From: Cecembia calidifontis | Lineage (GTDB): Bacteria; Bacteroidota; Bacteroidia; Cytophagales; Cyclobacteriaceae | Direction: 5' to 3' | Assembly: GCF_004216715.1 (NCBI RefSeq) | Contig: NZ_SGXG01000001.1 | Coordinates: 1,736,001 to 1,800,000, forward strand | Length of the DNA stretch: 64,000 nt | Shown here: in pieces, positions 37,878 through 46,420 of the stretch | Layout: every line of letters begins with the position of its first letter | How positions within the stretch are numbered: the first letter of the stretch is position 1 | Position numbers and translations under genes: made by a program | The notes under the pieces: generated by a model | Databases searched by the model: none | What the model saw: the letters and a program-made list of their open reading frames with translations, nothing else | What the model was told of the DNA's origin: nothing

Positions 37878-38546
37878 TTAATCTTTTTTCTTCAGGTCTC
37901 CCCGCTTAATGGATTGGATAAATCTGGACCAGGCAAATGGGTCAAGAAGGGTGAATGGTCTTGGGCCATATCGGTCCTGGATTTGCATTACCCTGCCTTG
38001 CTGGAAATAGCGCCAGTTTTCATTACCTGAGGCGGGCATGGCTTCCGCATAGCGCAATAAGGTCTCAGGACTTAGGTTGCCTCTTGTATCGATGGCCATG
38101 GGAGCTTCATAGTTCATCGCCAGTAACTGTCTTTTTAACTCTTCTTCTGAAGGGAAAGGCATGACTTCGATTTCAGACAGGGCAATTTCATCCAACTGCA
38201 TGGTCACAATAAGGCTGATGTCGCCCGTGGTGTTATCCGGAACTTTAAAAGTCTGTCTTTTGAGACCGATAAAACTGAATACGACGGAATCACCCTCAAG
38301 GACAGGCATAGAAAAATATCCATACCTTCCAGAGGTAGTTCCCCTTCCCTTTTTCGGAACATAGATGTTTACACCAGGGACAGCATCGGTGCTATCTGCA
38401 TTGAGGATGATTCCGGAGAGTTGGATTACTTTTCTTTCTTTATCCTGGGCAAAAACTTCCTGTTTCCCCATGAAAAGGAAAAAAGCAATAAGCAAAAGGA
38501 GTATATAAGGTAATCTTAATTTCAAAGCAATCGAATTATAAGTCAC
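37878..38546 (-). CDS. Exported protein with carboxypeptidase-regulatory-like domain
   Basis: A 222-residue protein with a signal peptide (cleaved after EVFAQ) followed by an Ig-like CarbopepD_reg_2 domain, about residues 40-120: LSGIILNADSTDAVPGVNIY and RYGYFSMPVLEGDSVVFSFI. This domain usually begins SusC-like barrels but here stands alone with a 100-residue tail (RYGPRPFTLLDPFAWSRFIQ). Similar proteins are common in Bacteroidetes; function unknown, probably periplasmic. Confidence 0.8.
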   Translation of the reverse strand: MTYNSIALKLRLPYILLLLIAFFLFMGKQEVFAQDKERKVIQLSGIILNADSTDAVPGVNIYVPKKGRGTTSGRYGYFSMPVLEGDSVVFSFIGLKRQTFKVPDNTTGDISLIVTMQLDEIALSEIEVMPFPSEEELKRQLLAMNYEAPMAIDTRGNLSPETLLRYAEAMPASGNENWRYFQQGRVMQIQDRYGPRPFTLLDPFAWSRFIQSIKRGDLKKKD

Positions 38547-38657
38547 GGGTATGGCTTTCAGCCCTTGGAATTAGTCTTTCTAATTTCGCTATAATATTAG
38601 CCTATTTTGCTGTGATTTGCTTAATTTCAAGCCGTTTTTATTCGTTAAAATTACTAA

Positions 38658-39041
38658 ATGAGGCTCAAAAATATAAGCTTAAGTTATGGGATGCGCATCT
38701 TCAAGGCCTTGTCAGAAGAGCCAAGAGTCCGCATTTTACATCTTTTGTTACAAAATAAGGAGCTTTCTATCTCAGACCTGGAGCATATCTTGGATTTTAC
38801 CCAGACCAAGACAAGCCGGCATTTGGGTTATCTGAAAAATGCCGGTTTGGTGGGCAGCAGGAGAGTGGACCAGTGGATTTTTTATTATATCCTCGATGAG
38901 GCACAGGAGATAATACAGCAGATTTTTAAGTTTATCCAAAAAGATGTGAACCTCATTCGCGACCAAGAGGTTTACAATATATTGCATTCCAACAGGGAAT
39001 TGGCAAAAAATAAAATAGAGAACAATCCTTATCGCAAATAA
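38658..39041 (+). CDS. ArsR-type winged-helix transcriptional regulator
   Basis: A 127-residue regulator. The winged helix-turn-helix is clear: LSEEPRVRILHLLLQNKELS, DFTQTKTSRHLGYLKNAGLV and a wing with SRRVDQWIFYYILD. There is no obvious Cys metal site, so it may not sense metals. It lies 7 bases before the YjjG-like gene and is probably co-transcribed with it. Confidence 0.87.
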   Translation: MRLKNISLSYGMRIFKALSEEPRVRILHLLLQNKELSISDLEHILDFTQTKTSRHLGYLKNAGLVGSRRVDQWIFYYILDEAQEIIQQIFKFIQKDVNLIRDQEVYNILHSNRELAKNKIENNPYRK

Positions 39042-39048
39042 ATTACCT

Positions 39049-39744
39049 TTGAAAACTTACCAACACCTTTTCTTTGACCTGGACCATACCTTGTGGGATT
39101 ATGACAGGAACGTACAGGAATCCCTCACAGAGTTACATGATGTTTATCAATTGGTGAACAGAGGGATTGACAGTCCAGAAAAATTTATCGAGTCTTTTTA
39201 TAATGTCAATTTTAAACTTTGGGCTTTATACGATATTGGTAAAATAGACAAGGATTCCCTCAGAGAGAAAAGGTTCAAGCTGGTTTTTGAAAATGCCGGA
39301 GCGGACCCCGATTTAGTTCCCAAGCTTATGGAAGAGGATTTTATGCACCGGACTTCTTCCAAGCCACATGTATTGCCCTATACATTTGAAATTTTGGAGT
39401 ATCTCCGGCCCAATTATGGCTTACATATCATTTCCAATGGTTTCAATGAAAGTCAGGCCAAAAAAATGGAGGCTTCAGGTCTTACTCCTTATTTTGATCT
39501 GGTCATTACCTCGGAGACTACGGGGCATAAAAAGCCTGATCCGAGAATTTTCCAATATGCCCTGGACAAGTTGGGAATAAAAAACACAGAGACGATCATG
39601 ATAGGGGATAATCCCAATTCAGACATTCTGGGTGCTATCAGGGCCAATATTGATAATGTCTATTTTGACCCCCATCAGAAAGGGATAGAACATCAACCCA
39701 CTTATACCATCAGACATCTGAAAGAATTGGAGGGACTATTGTAA
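39049..39744 (+). CDS. YjjG-family noncanonical pyrimidine nucleotidase (HAD)
   Basis: A 231-residue HAD phosphatase that would hydrolyse (non-canonical) nucleoside monophosphates. HAD motifs are FFDLDHTLWDYDRN (nucleophile Asp), IISNGFNE, GHKKPDPRIF (Lys) and MIGDNPNSDILGA. Homologues begin just before HLFFDLDHTLWD, so the TTG at 39049 is accepted as the start; it also falls within a TACCTTTG sequence. It follows the ArsR-type gene by 7 bases. Confidence 0.88.
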   Translation: MKTYQHLFFDLDHTLWDYDRNVQESLTELHDVYQLVNRGIDSPEKFIESFYNVNFKLWALYDIGKIDKDSLREKRFKLVFENAGADPDLVPKLMEEDFMHRTSSKPHVLPYTFEILEYLRPNYGLHIISNGFNESQAKKMEASGLTPYFDLVITSETTGHKKPDPRIFQYALDKLGIKNTETIMIGDNPNSDILGAIRANIDNVYFDPHQKGIEHQPTYTIRHLKELEGLL

Positions 39745-39816
39745 GCAAAAATCAAGTTATGAAAATAGGCGGTTAGGGAATCAATCCAAGTCTCTGCATT
39801 TCCAAACCATAGTCCT

Positions 39817-39824
39817 TATATTTG
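39817..39824 (+). promoter_or_regulatory. Candidate -7 promoter element for pruA
   Basis: TATATTTG fits the Bacteroidetes TAnnTTTG element and lies 31 bases before the pruA ATG. No clear -33 partner at standard spacing. Confidence 0.38.
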
Positions 39825-39854
39825 TTTGTCAGAACCAAATAAACTCAAATACTT

Positions 39855-41489
39855 ATGTTGAAAGGATTTTTCAATGTGCCTACCCCGCACAATGAACCCG
39901 TAAAAAGTTATGCGCCCGGCTCACCGGAAAGGAAAGAGTTGCAGGCCAAAATTCAAGAGCTCAGAGCACAGCAGATAGATGTGCCTATGTATATCGGTTC
40001 GGAAGAGGTAAGGACAGGCAATAAAAAGCCCATGTCCCCTCCGCATGACCACCAACATATCCTTGGCTATTTTCATGAGGGAGACGCCTCCCATGTCGAG
40101 CAGGCCATCAATGCCGCATTAGGAGCCAAGCATGCCTGGGAAAATATGGAGTGGGAACAAAGGGCTGCCATTTTCCTGAAAGCTGCTGACCTGATTGCCG
40201 GTCCGTACAGGGCGAAATTAAATGCCGCCACCATGCTGGGGCAGTCAAAAAATGCTTTTCAGGCCGAGATTGATTCTGCCTGTGAAATCATAGATTTCCT
40301 TCGCTTCAATGTGAAGTACATGACAGAAATTTACCAGCAGCAGCCACCTGTATCAGGTAATGGTGTCTGGAACAGGGTCGAACAAAGACCTTTGGAAGGT
40401 TTTGTTTTTGCTTTGACACCCTTCAATTTTACAGCCATAGCCGGTAACTTGCCTACTTCTGCTGCGATGATGGGCAACACGGTAGTATGGAAGCCCGCCT
40501 ACACCCAAATCTATTCTGCGAATGTCCTGATGGAGATATTTAAAGAAGCCGGGGTGCCGGATGGCGTGATCAACTTGGTCTATGTAGATGGACCAACTGC
40601 AGGAAATATCATTTTCAATCATCCTGATTTTGCCGGAATCCATTTCACAGGGTCCACGGGGGTGTTCCAACATATTTGGAAAACTATTGGAGAAAATATT
40701 TACAAGTACAAGTCCTATCCAAGAATTGTAGGGGAAACAGGAGGCAAGGACTTTGTAATTGCCCACAAGTCGGCCAATCCTAAAGCTGTAGCCGTTGGAC
40801 TTTCGAGAGGAGCTTTCGAATACCAGGGCCAAAAATGTTCAGCTGCTTCCCGAGCTTACATCCCAAGCAACCTTTGGGAGGATGTGAAGAAATACCTTTT
40901 GGAAGATCTTGCTTCCATGAAGATGGGCGGGACCGAAGATTTCACCAATTTCATCAATGCCGTAATCGATGAGAAGGCATTCGATAAAATCTCCAGGTAC
41001 ATTGACAATGCCAAGAAAGCAGAAGGGGTTGAAATCATTGCTGGAGGTAATTATGACAAATCCAAAGGCTATTTTATCGAGCCAACAGTAATAGTGACTA
41101 AAGATCCGATGTACACGACCATGTGTGAAGAGATTTTTGGTCCGGTCTTGACCATTTATGTGTACCACGAGAACCATTTTGAGGAAGCGCTTGAGCTGGT
41201 GGATCAGACTTCTCCCTATGCCTTGACAGGTGCTGTGTTCTCAACAGACCGTTATGCCATAGAGTTGGCTACCAAAAAATTGAGAAATGCAGCAGGTAAT
41301 TTCTACATCAATGACAAGCCCACCGGTGCGGTTGTAGGTCAGCAGCCTTTTGGTGGAGCCAGAGCTTCAGGTACCAATGACAAGGCCGGTTCTATGATCA
41401 ACCTGCTCCGTTGGGTATCTCCAAGGACGATCAAAGAAACCTTTGTGTCCCCATTGGATTACAGGTATCCGTTTTTGGGGAAAGATTGA
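39855..41489 (+). CDS. pruA: L-glutamate gamma-semialdehyde (P5C) dehydrogenase
   Basis: NAD-dependent aldehyde dehydrogenase of 544 residues that turns glutamate semialdehyde, from proline or ornithine, into glutamate. Family motifs are LTPFNFTAIAGNLPT, FTGSTGVF, GETGGKDFVI (Glu), FEYQGQKCSAASRAY (catalytic Cys) and PFGGARASGTNDKAG. The proline dehydrogenase domain is not fused, as usual in Bacteroidetes. rocD, whose product is the same semialdehyde, lies 6.7 kb downstream. Confidence 0.95.
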   Translation: MLKGFFNVPTPHNEPVKSYAPGSPERKELQAKIQELRAQQIDVPMYIGSEEVRTGNKKPMSPPHDHQHILGYFHEGDASHVEQAINAALGAKHAWENMEWEQRAAIFLKAADLIAGPYRAKLNAATMLGQSKNAFQAEIDSACEIIDFLRFNVKYMTEIYQQQPPVSGNGVWNRVEQRPLEGFVFALTPFNFTAIAGNLPTSAAMMGNTVVWKPAYTQIYSANVLMEIFKEAGVPDGVINLVYVDGPTAGNIIFNHPDFAGIHFTGSTGVFQHIWKTIGENIYKYKSYPRIVGETGGKDFVIAHKSANPKAVAVGLSRGAFEYQGQKCSAASRAYIPSNLWEDVKKYLLEDLASMKMGGTEDFTNFINAVIDEKAFDKISRYIDNAKKAEGVEIIAGGNYDKSKGYFIEPTVIVTKDPMYTTMCEEIFGPVLTIYVYHENHFEEALELVDQTSPYALTGAVFSTDRYAIELATKKLRNAAGNFYINDKPTGAVVGQQPFGGARASGTNDKAGSMINLLRWVSPRTIKETFVSPLDYRYPFLGKD

Positions 41490-41791
41490 GCGTATTCATT
41501 GAACCAGGTACCAAATACAATGTACTAAGTATAAAGAGTCGAGAAGCGAGAGATTAGACTTGATTCTTCTTAGAAGGGAGATTTCTTTAATAGAGACAAG
41601 AATCAAGAATCAAGAGCCAAGAAGCAGGAATCAAGAGGTAAGACCCGTTTGGCCGTGGGACTTTATGGGGCAGTATAGGTCAAGAGATTAAACTGCTCTT
41701 TTGTTTAAAGTATTGCTTCTCTTGTCTTGAGTCTTAAGTCTTACCTATAAAGACAAAAATATCTGATATGCTGGCAAGTTTGTCGGTTGGG
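41490..41791. repeat. Intergenic region with degenerate dispersed repeats
   Basis: No gene is seen. The stretch holds a GTACCAAATACAATGTAC-like block at 41508-41536 and several copies of AGAATCAAGA around 41596-41640, then pyrimidine-rich complements (CTTGTCTTGAGTCTTAAGTC) at about 41718-41745, giving a loosely inverted layout. Near-identical blocks recur at 54970-55076. Confidence 0.6.
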
Positions 41792-41830
41792 CCTTCGGGG
41801 TTACAAAAACCCTGAAGGTCTTTTTTTTTC
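41792..41830 (+). terminator. Terminator before the propeller gene
   Basis: The imperfect stem CCTTCGGGGTT / AACCCTGAAGG with a short A-rich loop is followed by nine T residues. Confidence 0.75.
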
Positions 41831-41897
41831 AGGTGATCGGATCTAAATTCAGCTATCCAACCTTGCAATTTTAAAGTCTCGCTTTAATTTTACAAGG

Positions 41898-43037
41898 ATG
41901 AATATTTTACCTTACTATTTTAAAATCATAAAAATTACAAGCACATTTTTATTGGGATTAATCCTTTTGTTCTCTTGTACAGATTCCAAGAAGGCAGCCA
42001 CTTTTATTGAAAGGGATCTGGCCGATTTCATCGTAGATACTTTATATCTGGAAAAGGATACCCTCACCAGAAGTCTTCCCGATGAGTTTACCTACTTGGA
42101 ACAAAACGGTAAAAGGTATTTGTTCGGCTACTCCCGATTAAGGTTATACCAGTATGAGTACACCACAGGAAAATTGCTAAAAACTGTTTATTTTGACAGG
42201 GAAGGGCCTGATGGGATTGGGTCCTTTGTTTCGGGGAGTCTGATAACTGAGGACGGGATATTTTTTATTTCCGACCAAAAACATATCGTTCACACTGGTT
42301 TTGATGGGAAAGTCTTGGGAAGATATCCATTGCCTGAGGTTCCTGAGGAAAGATTAGCAGTCAACTTCAGTGCGGTCAATGGAAATAAGATGAGCTATGA
42401 TAAGGAAAAGAAGCAGTTGATTTTGGCTGATGTTCCTTTTGTGCTGAAAGAGCCGAATATGGGCTATGAAAATTGGGTTTGGAGGTATGACTTGGGTAAA
42501 AGAAGTGCAGAACCTATCCCTTTCAAATACCCGGAAATATATAGGCAGCATTATGACGATCCCGAACTGGGGATCTATTCCCACACATTCCTTGATTTCA
42601 AAAATCTCCATGTGGTCAGCTTTCCTGTGACGGATTCCTTATTGGTAATTGACAGGAAAAGTGCCAAATGGGTAGGTTCTAAAAGTGCAACACCATTGAT
42701 CTTTCAAAAAGGAACAACCATTCAGCAGGGTGAATACATGGTTTTTTCACCCAGCATGGAGACGAGCAGGTACAAATGGACTTTTTTGGAACCAAATTCC
42801 CAATTACTATTTCGGTATGTGGACATTCAAACCAAGGTTCTTGAGGAAGGGGAAATTGTCAACAGAAGCAGTTTTATCTTGCATAATCTTGATTTTGAAA
42901 CAATTGGCGAATTGTTTTTTGACAACCGACAGATCGCGCCCTCAGGATTTGCAACTCCGAACGGGTATTTTTTCAAGCTACTCAACCCGGATTCAGATGA
43001 CAGTGAAGCTTATATCAAGGTGGGTTTGAATTTTTGA
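41898..43037 (+). CDS. DUF4221-type beta-propeller lipoprotein
   Basis: A 379-residue lipoprotein (lipobox LLFSC, about Cys27). It shares with the proteins at 50699 and 62563 a block of the form G-x-GxG followed by a GxFxxxxDxIF(F/L) strand (here REGPDGIGSFVSGS) and the same length, so I place all three in one family, probably DUF4221, a Bacteroidetes propeller family of unknown role. No small cysteine peptide gene precedes this copy. The next gene encodes a canonical 6-bladed propeller, 112 bases downstream. Confidence 0.72.
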   Translation: MNILPYYFKIIKITSTFLLGLILLFSCTDSKKAATFIERDLADFIVDTLYLEKDTLTRSLPDEFTYLEQNGKRYLFGYSRLRLYQYEYTTGKLLKTVYFDREGPDGIGSFVSGSLITEDGIFFISDQKHIVHTGFDGKVLGRYPLPEVPEERLAVNFSAVNGNKMSYDKEKKQLILADVPFVLKEPNMGYENWVWRYDLGKRSAEPIPFKYPEIYRQHYDDPELGIYSHTFLDFKNLHVVSFPVTDSLLVIDRKSAKWVGSKSATPLIFQKGTTIQQGEYMVFSPSMETSRYKWTFLEPNSQLLFRYVDIQTKVLEEGEIVNRSSFILHNLDFETIGELFFDNRQIAPSGFATPNGYFFKLLNPDSDDSEAYIKVGLNF

Positions 43038-43149
43038 GTCTTACCATAGGATGAATTTATCAATGCCATAATTTTTTTAAATTAAATTTTAGTTGGAGTT
43101 ATGTTGTGATGCGTTTATTTTTAGTTATCCAAATCGAATCTGACTGTTT

Positions 43150-44328
43150 ATGAATTTCAAAAAGTTAATTTTGATTACAGCTGTGGGCACTTGCTTTTTA
43201 GGCTTAAACTCATGCGGTGAAAATACAGCTACCCAACAGCTGCCTGAACTGAAAATCACTCCAAAAGATATCCTTACTTTCGACCAAATTGCTTCGGAAG
43301 TGGAATTTATTCCTATGATTATCCCGAAAGAATCACCATTGAAGTTGCTTCCATTTGATCCTGTTTTGTTCATCAGTGATAAGATTTATTTTTCTACAGG
43401 TGATTATAATGATGCTTCTGTACATGTTTTTGATCTTGATGGTCAATATCAAAGAAGTTTTAACAAACAAGGAGGAGGCCCAGGAGAATACAAGGAACTA
43501 TCCGCTTTAGAGGTATGGGGCGATGACTTGGTGGTTTGGGATGGATTTGGAACTTTTTACCAATATGGTTTAGAGGATTTCTCTTTTGTCAAGACAAGTA
43601 AGGTTTCAGAAAGGAAGTATATACCCGATTATCAAAAATTGGACGATAATAAATGGATTTTGGTATATGATATTGAAGATTTGGACCAAGAAGGATATTA
43701 TCCTGTATTCCATCTTTATGATTTTGCTACCAATAGTGTGCAGCCCTTATCCATTAAAGCTCCTGCATTGACGAGTGAGCTTACCGAAGGGATGATTGCC
43801 AAAATAGAAGGGGAATCATACCTTCTGAATTTTGGAGCCTCCGATACATTGTTTAGATTCAAAAATGGGAAGGTCATGCCTTGGGTCAAGCTCAATCTTG
43901 ATAACAATAACCTTCCTGAAAATTATAAACACCAGCCTGAAGAAACTATTGAGAATCTTTTAATGGAGCAGCGGTATAATTTCAATACAGGGGCAATCCT
44001 TGCAGCGGGAAACACTATCAGGATATCTGTTTTTGGGTTAAAAAAAGTGCAGGATTTTGATCCCGATAATGTAGGTAGTTTTCCCATATATGATGTCTAT
44101 GTCAACTATCCCAATACCGAAGTCAAAGTGTCGCGGGCGTTTGGCAATTTCGGTGGAAAAGGCTTCGCTAAAGACGACTATTTTTATGAGTGGCTTTATG
44201 CTGAATATTTTATGGCCTACCTCGAAAGTGGTTTCTTTGGAAAATTTACAGTTGATTTGGAAAATGCAATGGAGAAATTGGTGGATCAGGAAGATCCGAT
44301 TTTAGTAAAATATAAAGTGCGTTTTTAA
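43150..44328 (+). CDS. 6-bladed beta-propeller lipoprotein
   Basis: A 392-residue lipoprotein (LGLNSCGEN, Cys22). The propeller hallmark GGGPGEYKELSAL, and repeated strands such as VHVFDLDGQYQRSF and YVNYPNTEVKVS, match the Bacteroidetes '6-bladed beta-propeller' (BF3526/NHL-like) family. These proteins often lie near small secreted peptides and TlpA-type redox proteins; their binding partners are largely unknown. It follows the DUF4221-type gene on the same strand. Confidence 0.8.
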   Translation: MNFKKLILITAVGTCFLGLNSCGENTATQQLPELKITPKDILTFDQIASEVEFIPMIIPKESPLKLLPFDPVLFISDKIYFSTGDYNDASVHVFDLDGQYQRSFNKQGGGPGEYKELSALEVWGDDLVVWDGFGTFYQYGLEDFSFVKTSKVSERKYIPDYQKLDDNKWILVYDIEDLDQEGYYPVFHLYDFATNSVQPLSIKAPALTSELTEGMIAKIEGESYLLNFGASDTLFRFKNGKVMPWVKLNLDNNNLPENYKHQPEETIENLLMEQRYNFNTGAILAAGNTIRISVFGLKKVQDFDPDNVGSFPIYDVYVNYPNTEVKVSRAFGNFGGKGFAKDDYFYEWLYAEYFMAYLESGFFGKFTVDLENAMEKLVDQEDPILVKYKVRF

Positions 44329-44466
44329 GAATGAATCTTAAGCAAAGCTTTCAAATATTCGGTTTTTCTCCTATCAATATGTATAGCTAGGGAAAACATC
44401 CATTTCATACAGGTCCAATTGTAAATGAAAATCAATATACTGATCTTAAAACAGCTGGCAATATTT

Positions 44467-44495
44467 GAAAAAAAATGCCCGATAAAAAATCGGGC
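44467..44495 (-). terminator. Terminator downstream of ftsY
   Basis: The perfect stem GCCCGAT / ATCGGGC with an A5 loop is followed on the minus strand by a long T run. Confidence 0.85.
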
Positions 44496-44513
44496 GAACT
44501 GAATAAGTTTTTC

Positions 44514-45470
44514 TTATTTCTTTTTGAAAAGCGAATCCACAAATTCTTTTCTGTTAAAAACCTGCAAATCTGTCATTTTTTCGCCCACACCGATATATTT
44601 CACGGGGATTTTGAACTGATCGGAAATACCGATCACTACTCCCCCTTTGGCTGTACCATCCAGTTTGGTGATAGCGAGCGCGGTTACTTCTGTGGCTTTA
44701 GTAAATTCCTTGGCCTGTATAAAGGCGTTTTGGCCGGTTGAGCCATCCAATACCAAGAGGATCTCATGGGGAGCATCTTCGATGAATTTCTGCATGACCC
44801 TTTTGATTTTGGTCAGTTCATTCATGAGGTTGACTTTGGTGTGCAGACGGCCTGCTGTATCTACAATCACTACATCGGAATTGGTCTCTACCCCTTGTTT
44901 TACCGCATCAAAAGCAACAGAAGCGGGATCTGTATTCATGCCATGAGAAACTACCGGAACTCCAACCCTTTCTCCCCAGAGGATGAGCTGATCTACTGCG
45001 GCAGCTCTAAAGGTGTCTGCAGCACCCAAAACCACGGACTTTCCTGCTTGCTTGAACTGATGGGCCAATTTGCCGATGGTAGTGGTTTTTCCCACGCCAT
45101 TCACACCCACGACCATAATCACATAAGGTTTTTTGTCAGCATGAAGGTCAAAATCTGAAAGGTCCTGGCTTTGGTTTTCTTCCAAAAGCCCCATGATTTC
45201 TTCTCTTAGAATTTGGTCCAGCTCAGAAGTGTTCAGGTATTTGTCTTTGGCTACCCGTTCTTCTATCCTTCGGATGATCTTGATAGTAGTATCTACCCCT
45301 ACATCAGAGGTGATGAGGATTTCTTCCAGTTCATCCAATATCTCATCATCGACCTTGGATTTGCCGACTACTGCTTTACTGAGTTTTGAAAAAATATTCT
45401 CGCTGGATTTTTGAAGTCCCTGATCCAGACTTTCTTTTTTTTCCTTCGAAAAGAAACCGAAAATTCCCAT
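44514..45470 (-). CDS. ftsY: Signal recognition particle receptor FtsY
   Basis: SRP receptor GTPase of 318 residues that docks translating ribosomes at the membrane. The NG domain is complete: GVNGVGKTTTIGKLAH (P-loop), GAADTFRAAAVDQL, VIVDTAGRLHTK and ITKLDGTAKGG. The long acidic A domain of E. coli FtsY is missing; a short amphipathic N-terminus (MGIFGFFSKEKKESLDQGL) replaces it, normal for the phylum. It is downstream of the rpmB-rpmG-DUF4295 group, separated by a terminator. Confidence 0.95.
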   Translation of the reverse strand: MGIFGFFSKEKKESLDQGLQKSSENIFSKLSKAVVGKSKVDDEILDELEEILITSDVGVDTTIKIIRRIEERVAKDKYLNTSELDQILREEIMGLLEENQSQDLSDFDLHADKKPYVIMVVGVNGVGKTTTIGKLAHQFKQAGKSVVLGAADTFRAAAVDQLILWGERVGVPVVSHGMNTDPASVAFDAVKQGVETNSDVVIVDTAGRLHTKVNLMNELTKIKRVMQKFIEDAPHEILLVLDGSTGQNAFIQAKEFTKATEVTALAITKLDGTAKGGVVIGISDQFKIPVKYIGVGEKMTDLQVFNRKEFVDSLFKKK

Positions 45471-45503
45471 GTTTTTTGAATTTAGAGTCCGAATATAATG
45501 AAA

Positions 45504-45540
45504 AAAAGTCCCTTCATAGCTTTTGCCTGAAGGGACTTTT
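45504..45540 (-). terminator. Hairpin terminator between DUF4295 gene and ftsY
   Basis: A perfect 13-base stem (AAAAGTCCCTTCA / TGAAGGGACTTTT) has T residues on the minus-strand 3' side. It probably lowers read-through from the ribosomal protein genes into ftsY. Confidence 0.8.
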
Positions 45541-45563
45541 ACTGCATTACGATGTAAGGCAAA

Positions 45564-45716
45564 TTATTTTTTCAAAACGTCCTGTACCATAGGGGTAGGA
45601 ACCATTTCTTCTTTGAAGGTATAAGCACCGGTTTTTTCTGACTTCACAGCCTTGATTACCTTAGCGTAAGTGATACCACCTTCTTTTTTCAGGGTTGCTA
45701 CTACTTTCTTAGCCAT
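45564..45716 (-). CDS. DUF4295 small conserved protein
   Basis: A 50-residue basic protein beginning MAKKVVATLKKEGGITYAKV and ending VPTPMVQDVLKK. It matches the Bacteroidetes-specific DUF4295 family, whose gene usually lies between rpmG and ftsY exactly as here. The size, charge and constant neighbours suggest a ribosome-associated role, which remains inference. It is one of the genes too short for ordinary open-frame lists. Confidence 0.88.
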   Translation of the reverse strand: MAKKVVATLKKEGGITYAKVIKAVKSEKTGAYTFKEEMVPTPMVQDVLKK

Positions 45717-45760
45717 ATCTTTGAGGGTTTAATGCCGCTTGGTGCAACAATGATCCTAAA

Positions 45761-45943
45761 TTATTTAATTTCTTTGTGAACCGTCACTTTCTTCAAGATA
45801 GGGTTGTATTTTTTCAACTCCAATCTTTCAGTGGTGTTTTTACGGTTTTTGGTGGTGATGTACCTGGATGTTCCTGGAACACCTGAGTTTTTGTGCTCAG
45901 TACATTCCAACACTACCTGAACTCTATTACCTTTCTTAGCCAT
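45761..45943 (-). CDS. rpmG: 50S ribosomal protein L33
   Basis: A 60-residue L33 protein of the large ribosomal subunit (MAKKGNRVQVVLECTEHKNS, TSRYITTKNRKNTTERLELK). It retains only one cysteine (in LECTEH), so it is the zinc-free form. It sits between rpmB and the DUF4295 gene in the conserved order. Confidence 0.95.
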   Translation of the reverse strand: MAKKGNRVQVVLECTEHKNSGVPGTSRYITTKNRKNTTERLELKKYNPILKKVTVHKEIK

Positions 45944-45980
45944 CGCTCTATATTTTTAAATGGATAAAACCTGATCTATA

Positions 45981-46223
45981 TTATTTAATGATGATCATAC
46001 CTTTGTCCTGAGCTTCCTTCAATACAGCGCTTACACCTTTCTTATTGATGGTTCTCAAGGCTTTAGTACAAACTTTCAACGTGATCCAAGCATCTTCTTC
46101 AGGGATGTAGAAGTTTTTTTTGTGCAAGTTTGGATAGAACTTACGCTTGGTCTTGTTGTTCGCGTGCGATACATTATTACCTACTCGAGGTCTTTTACCG
46201 GTGATGTCACAAACTTTTGCCAT
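45981..46223 (-). CDS. rpmB: 50S ribosomal protein L28
   Basis: An 80-residue L28 protein (MAKVCDITGKRPRVGNNVSH, NKTKRKFYPNLHKKNFYIPE). First gene of the rpmB-rpmG-DUF4295 group, 37 bases before rpmG. An IS256-type element has inserted upstream, from about 46.42 kb, leaving roughly 200 bases of upstream sequence. Confidence 0.95.
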   Translation of the reverse strand: MAKVCDITGKRPRVGNNVSHANNKTKRKFYPNLHKKNFYIPEEDAWITLKVCTKALRTINKKGVSAVLKEAQDKGMIIIK

Positions 46224-46420
46224 GATATATTATCGTATGATTAGAGACGTTTTTTCAATTGAGTCTGCAAATATCGGACTTTTAGCCGAATTACCAAAAG
46301 CAGGTTTCAAAAATATTCTGTAAAGTTTTAAAAATGTGCGGGATTGAGTAAGAGACAAAAGACTCAAGATTTTAGACATAAGACCTAGGTTAGGGAAATA
46401 ATGAACTATTCACAGACACT

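Noticed and set aside
44329..44466. Possible small peptide gene after the 6-bladed propeller gene
   Set aside because: No start codon followed by a signal-peptide-like frame is present; the same holds for the spacer before 41898.
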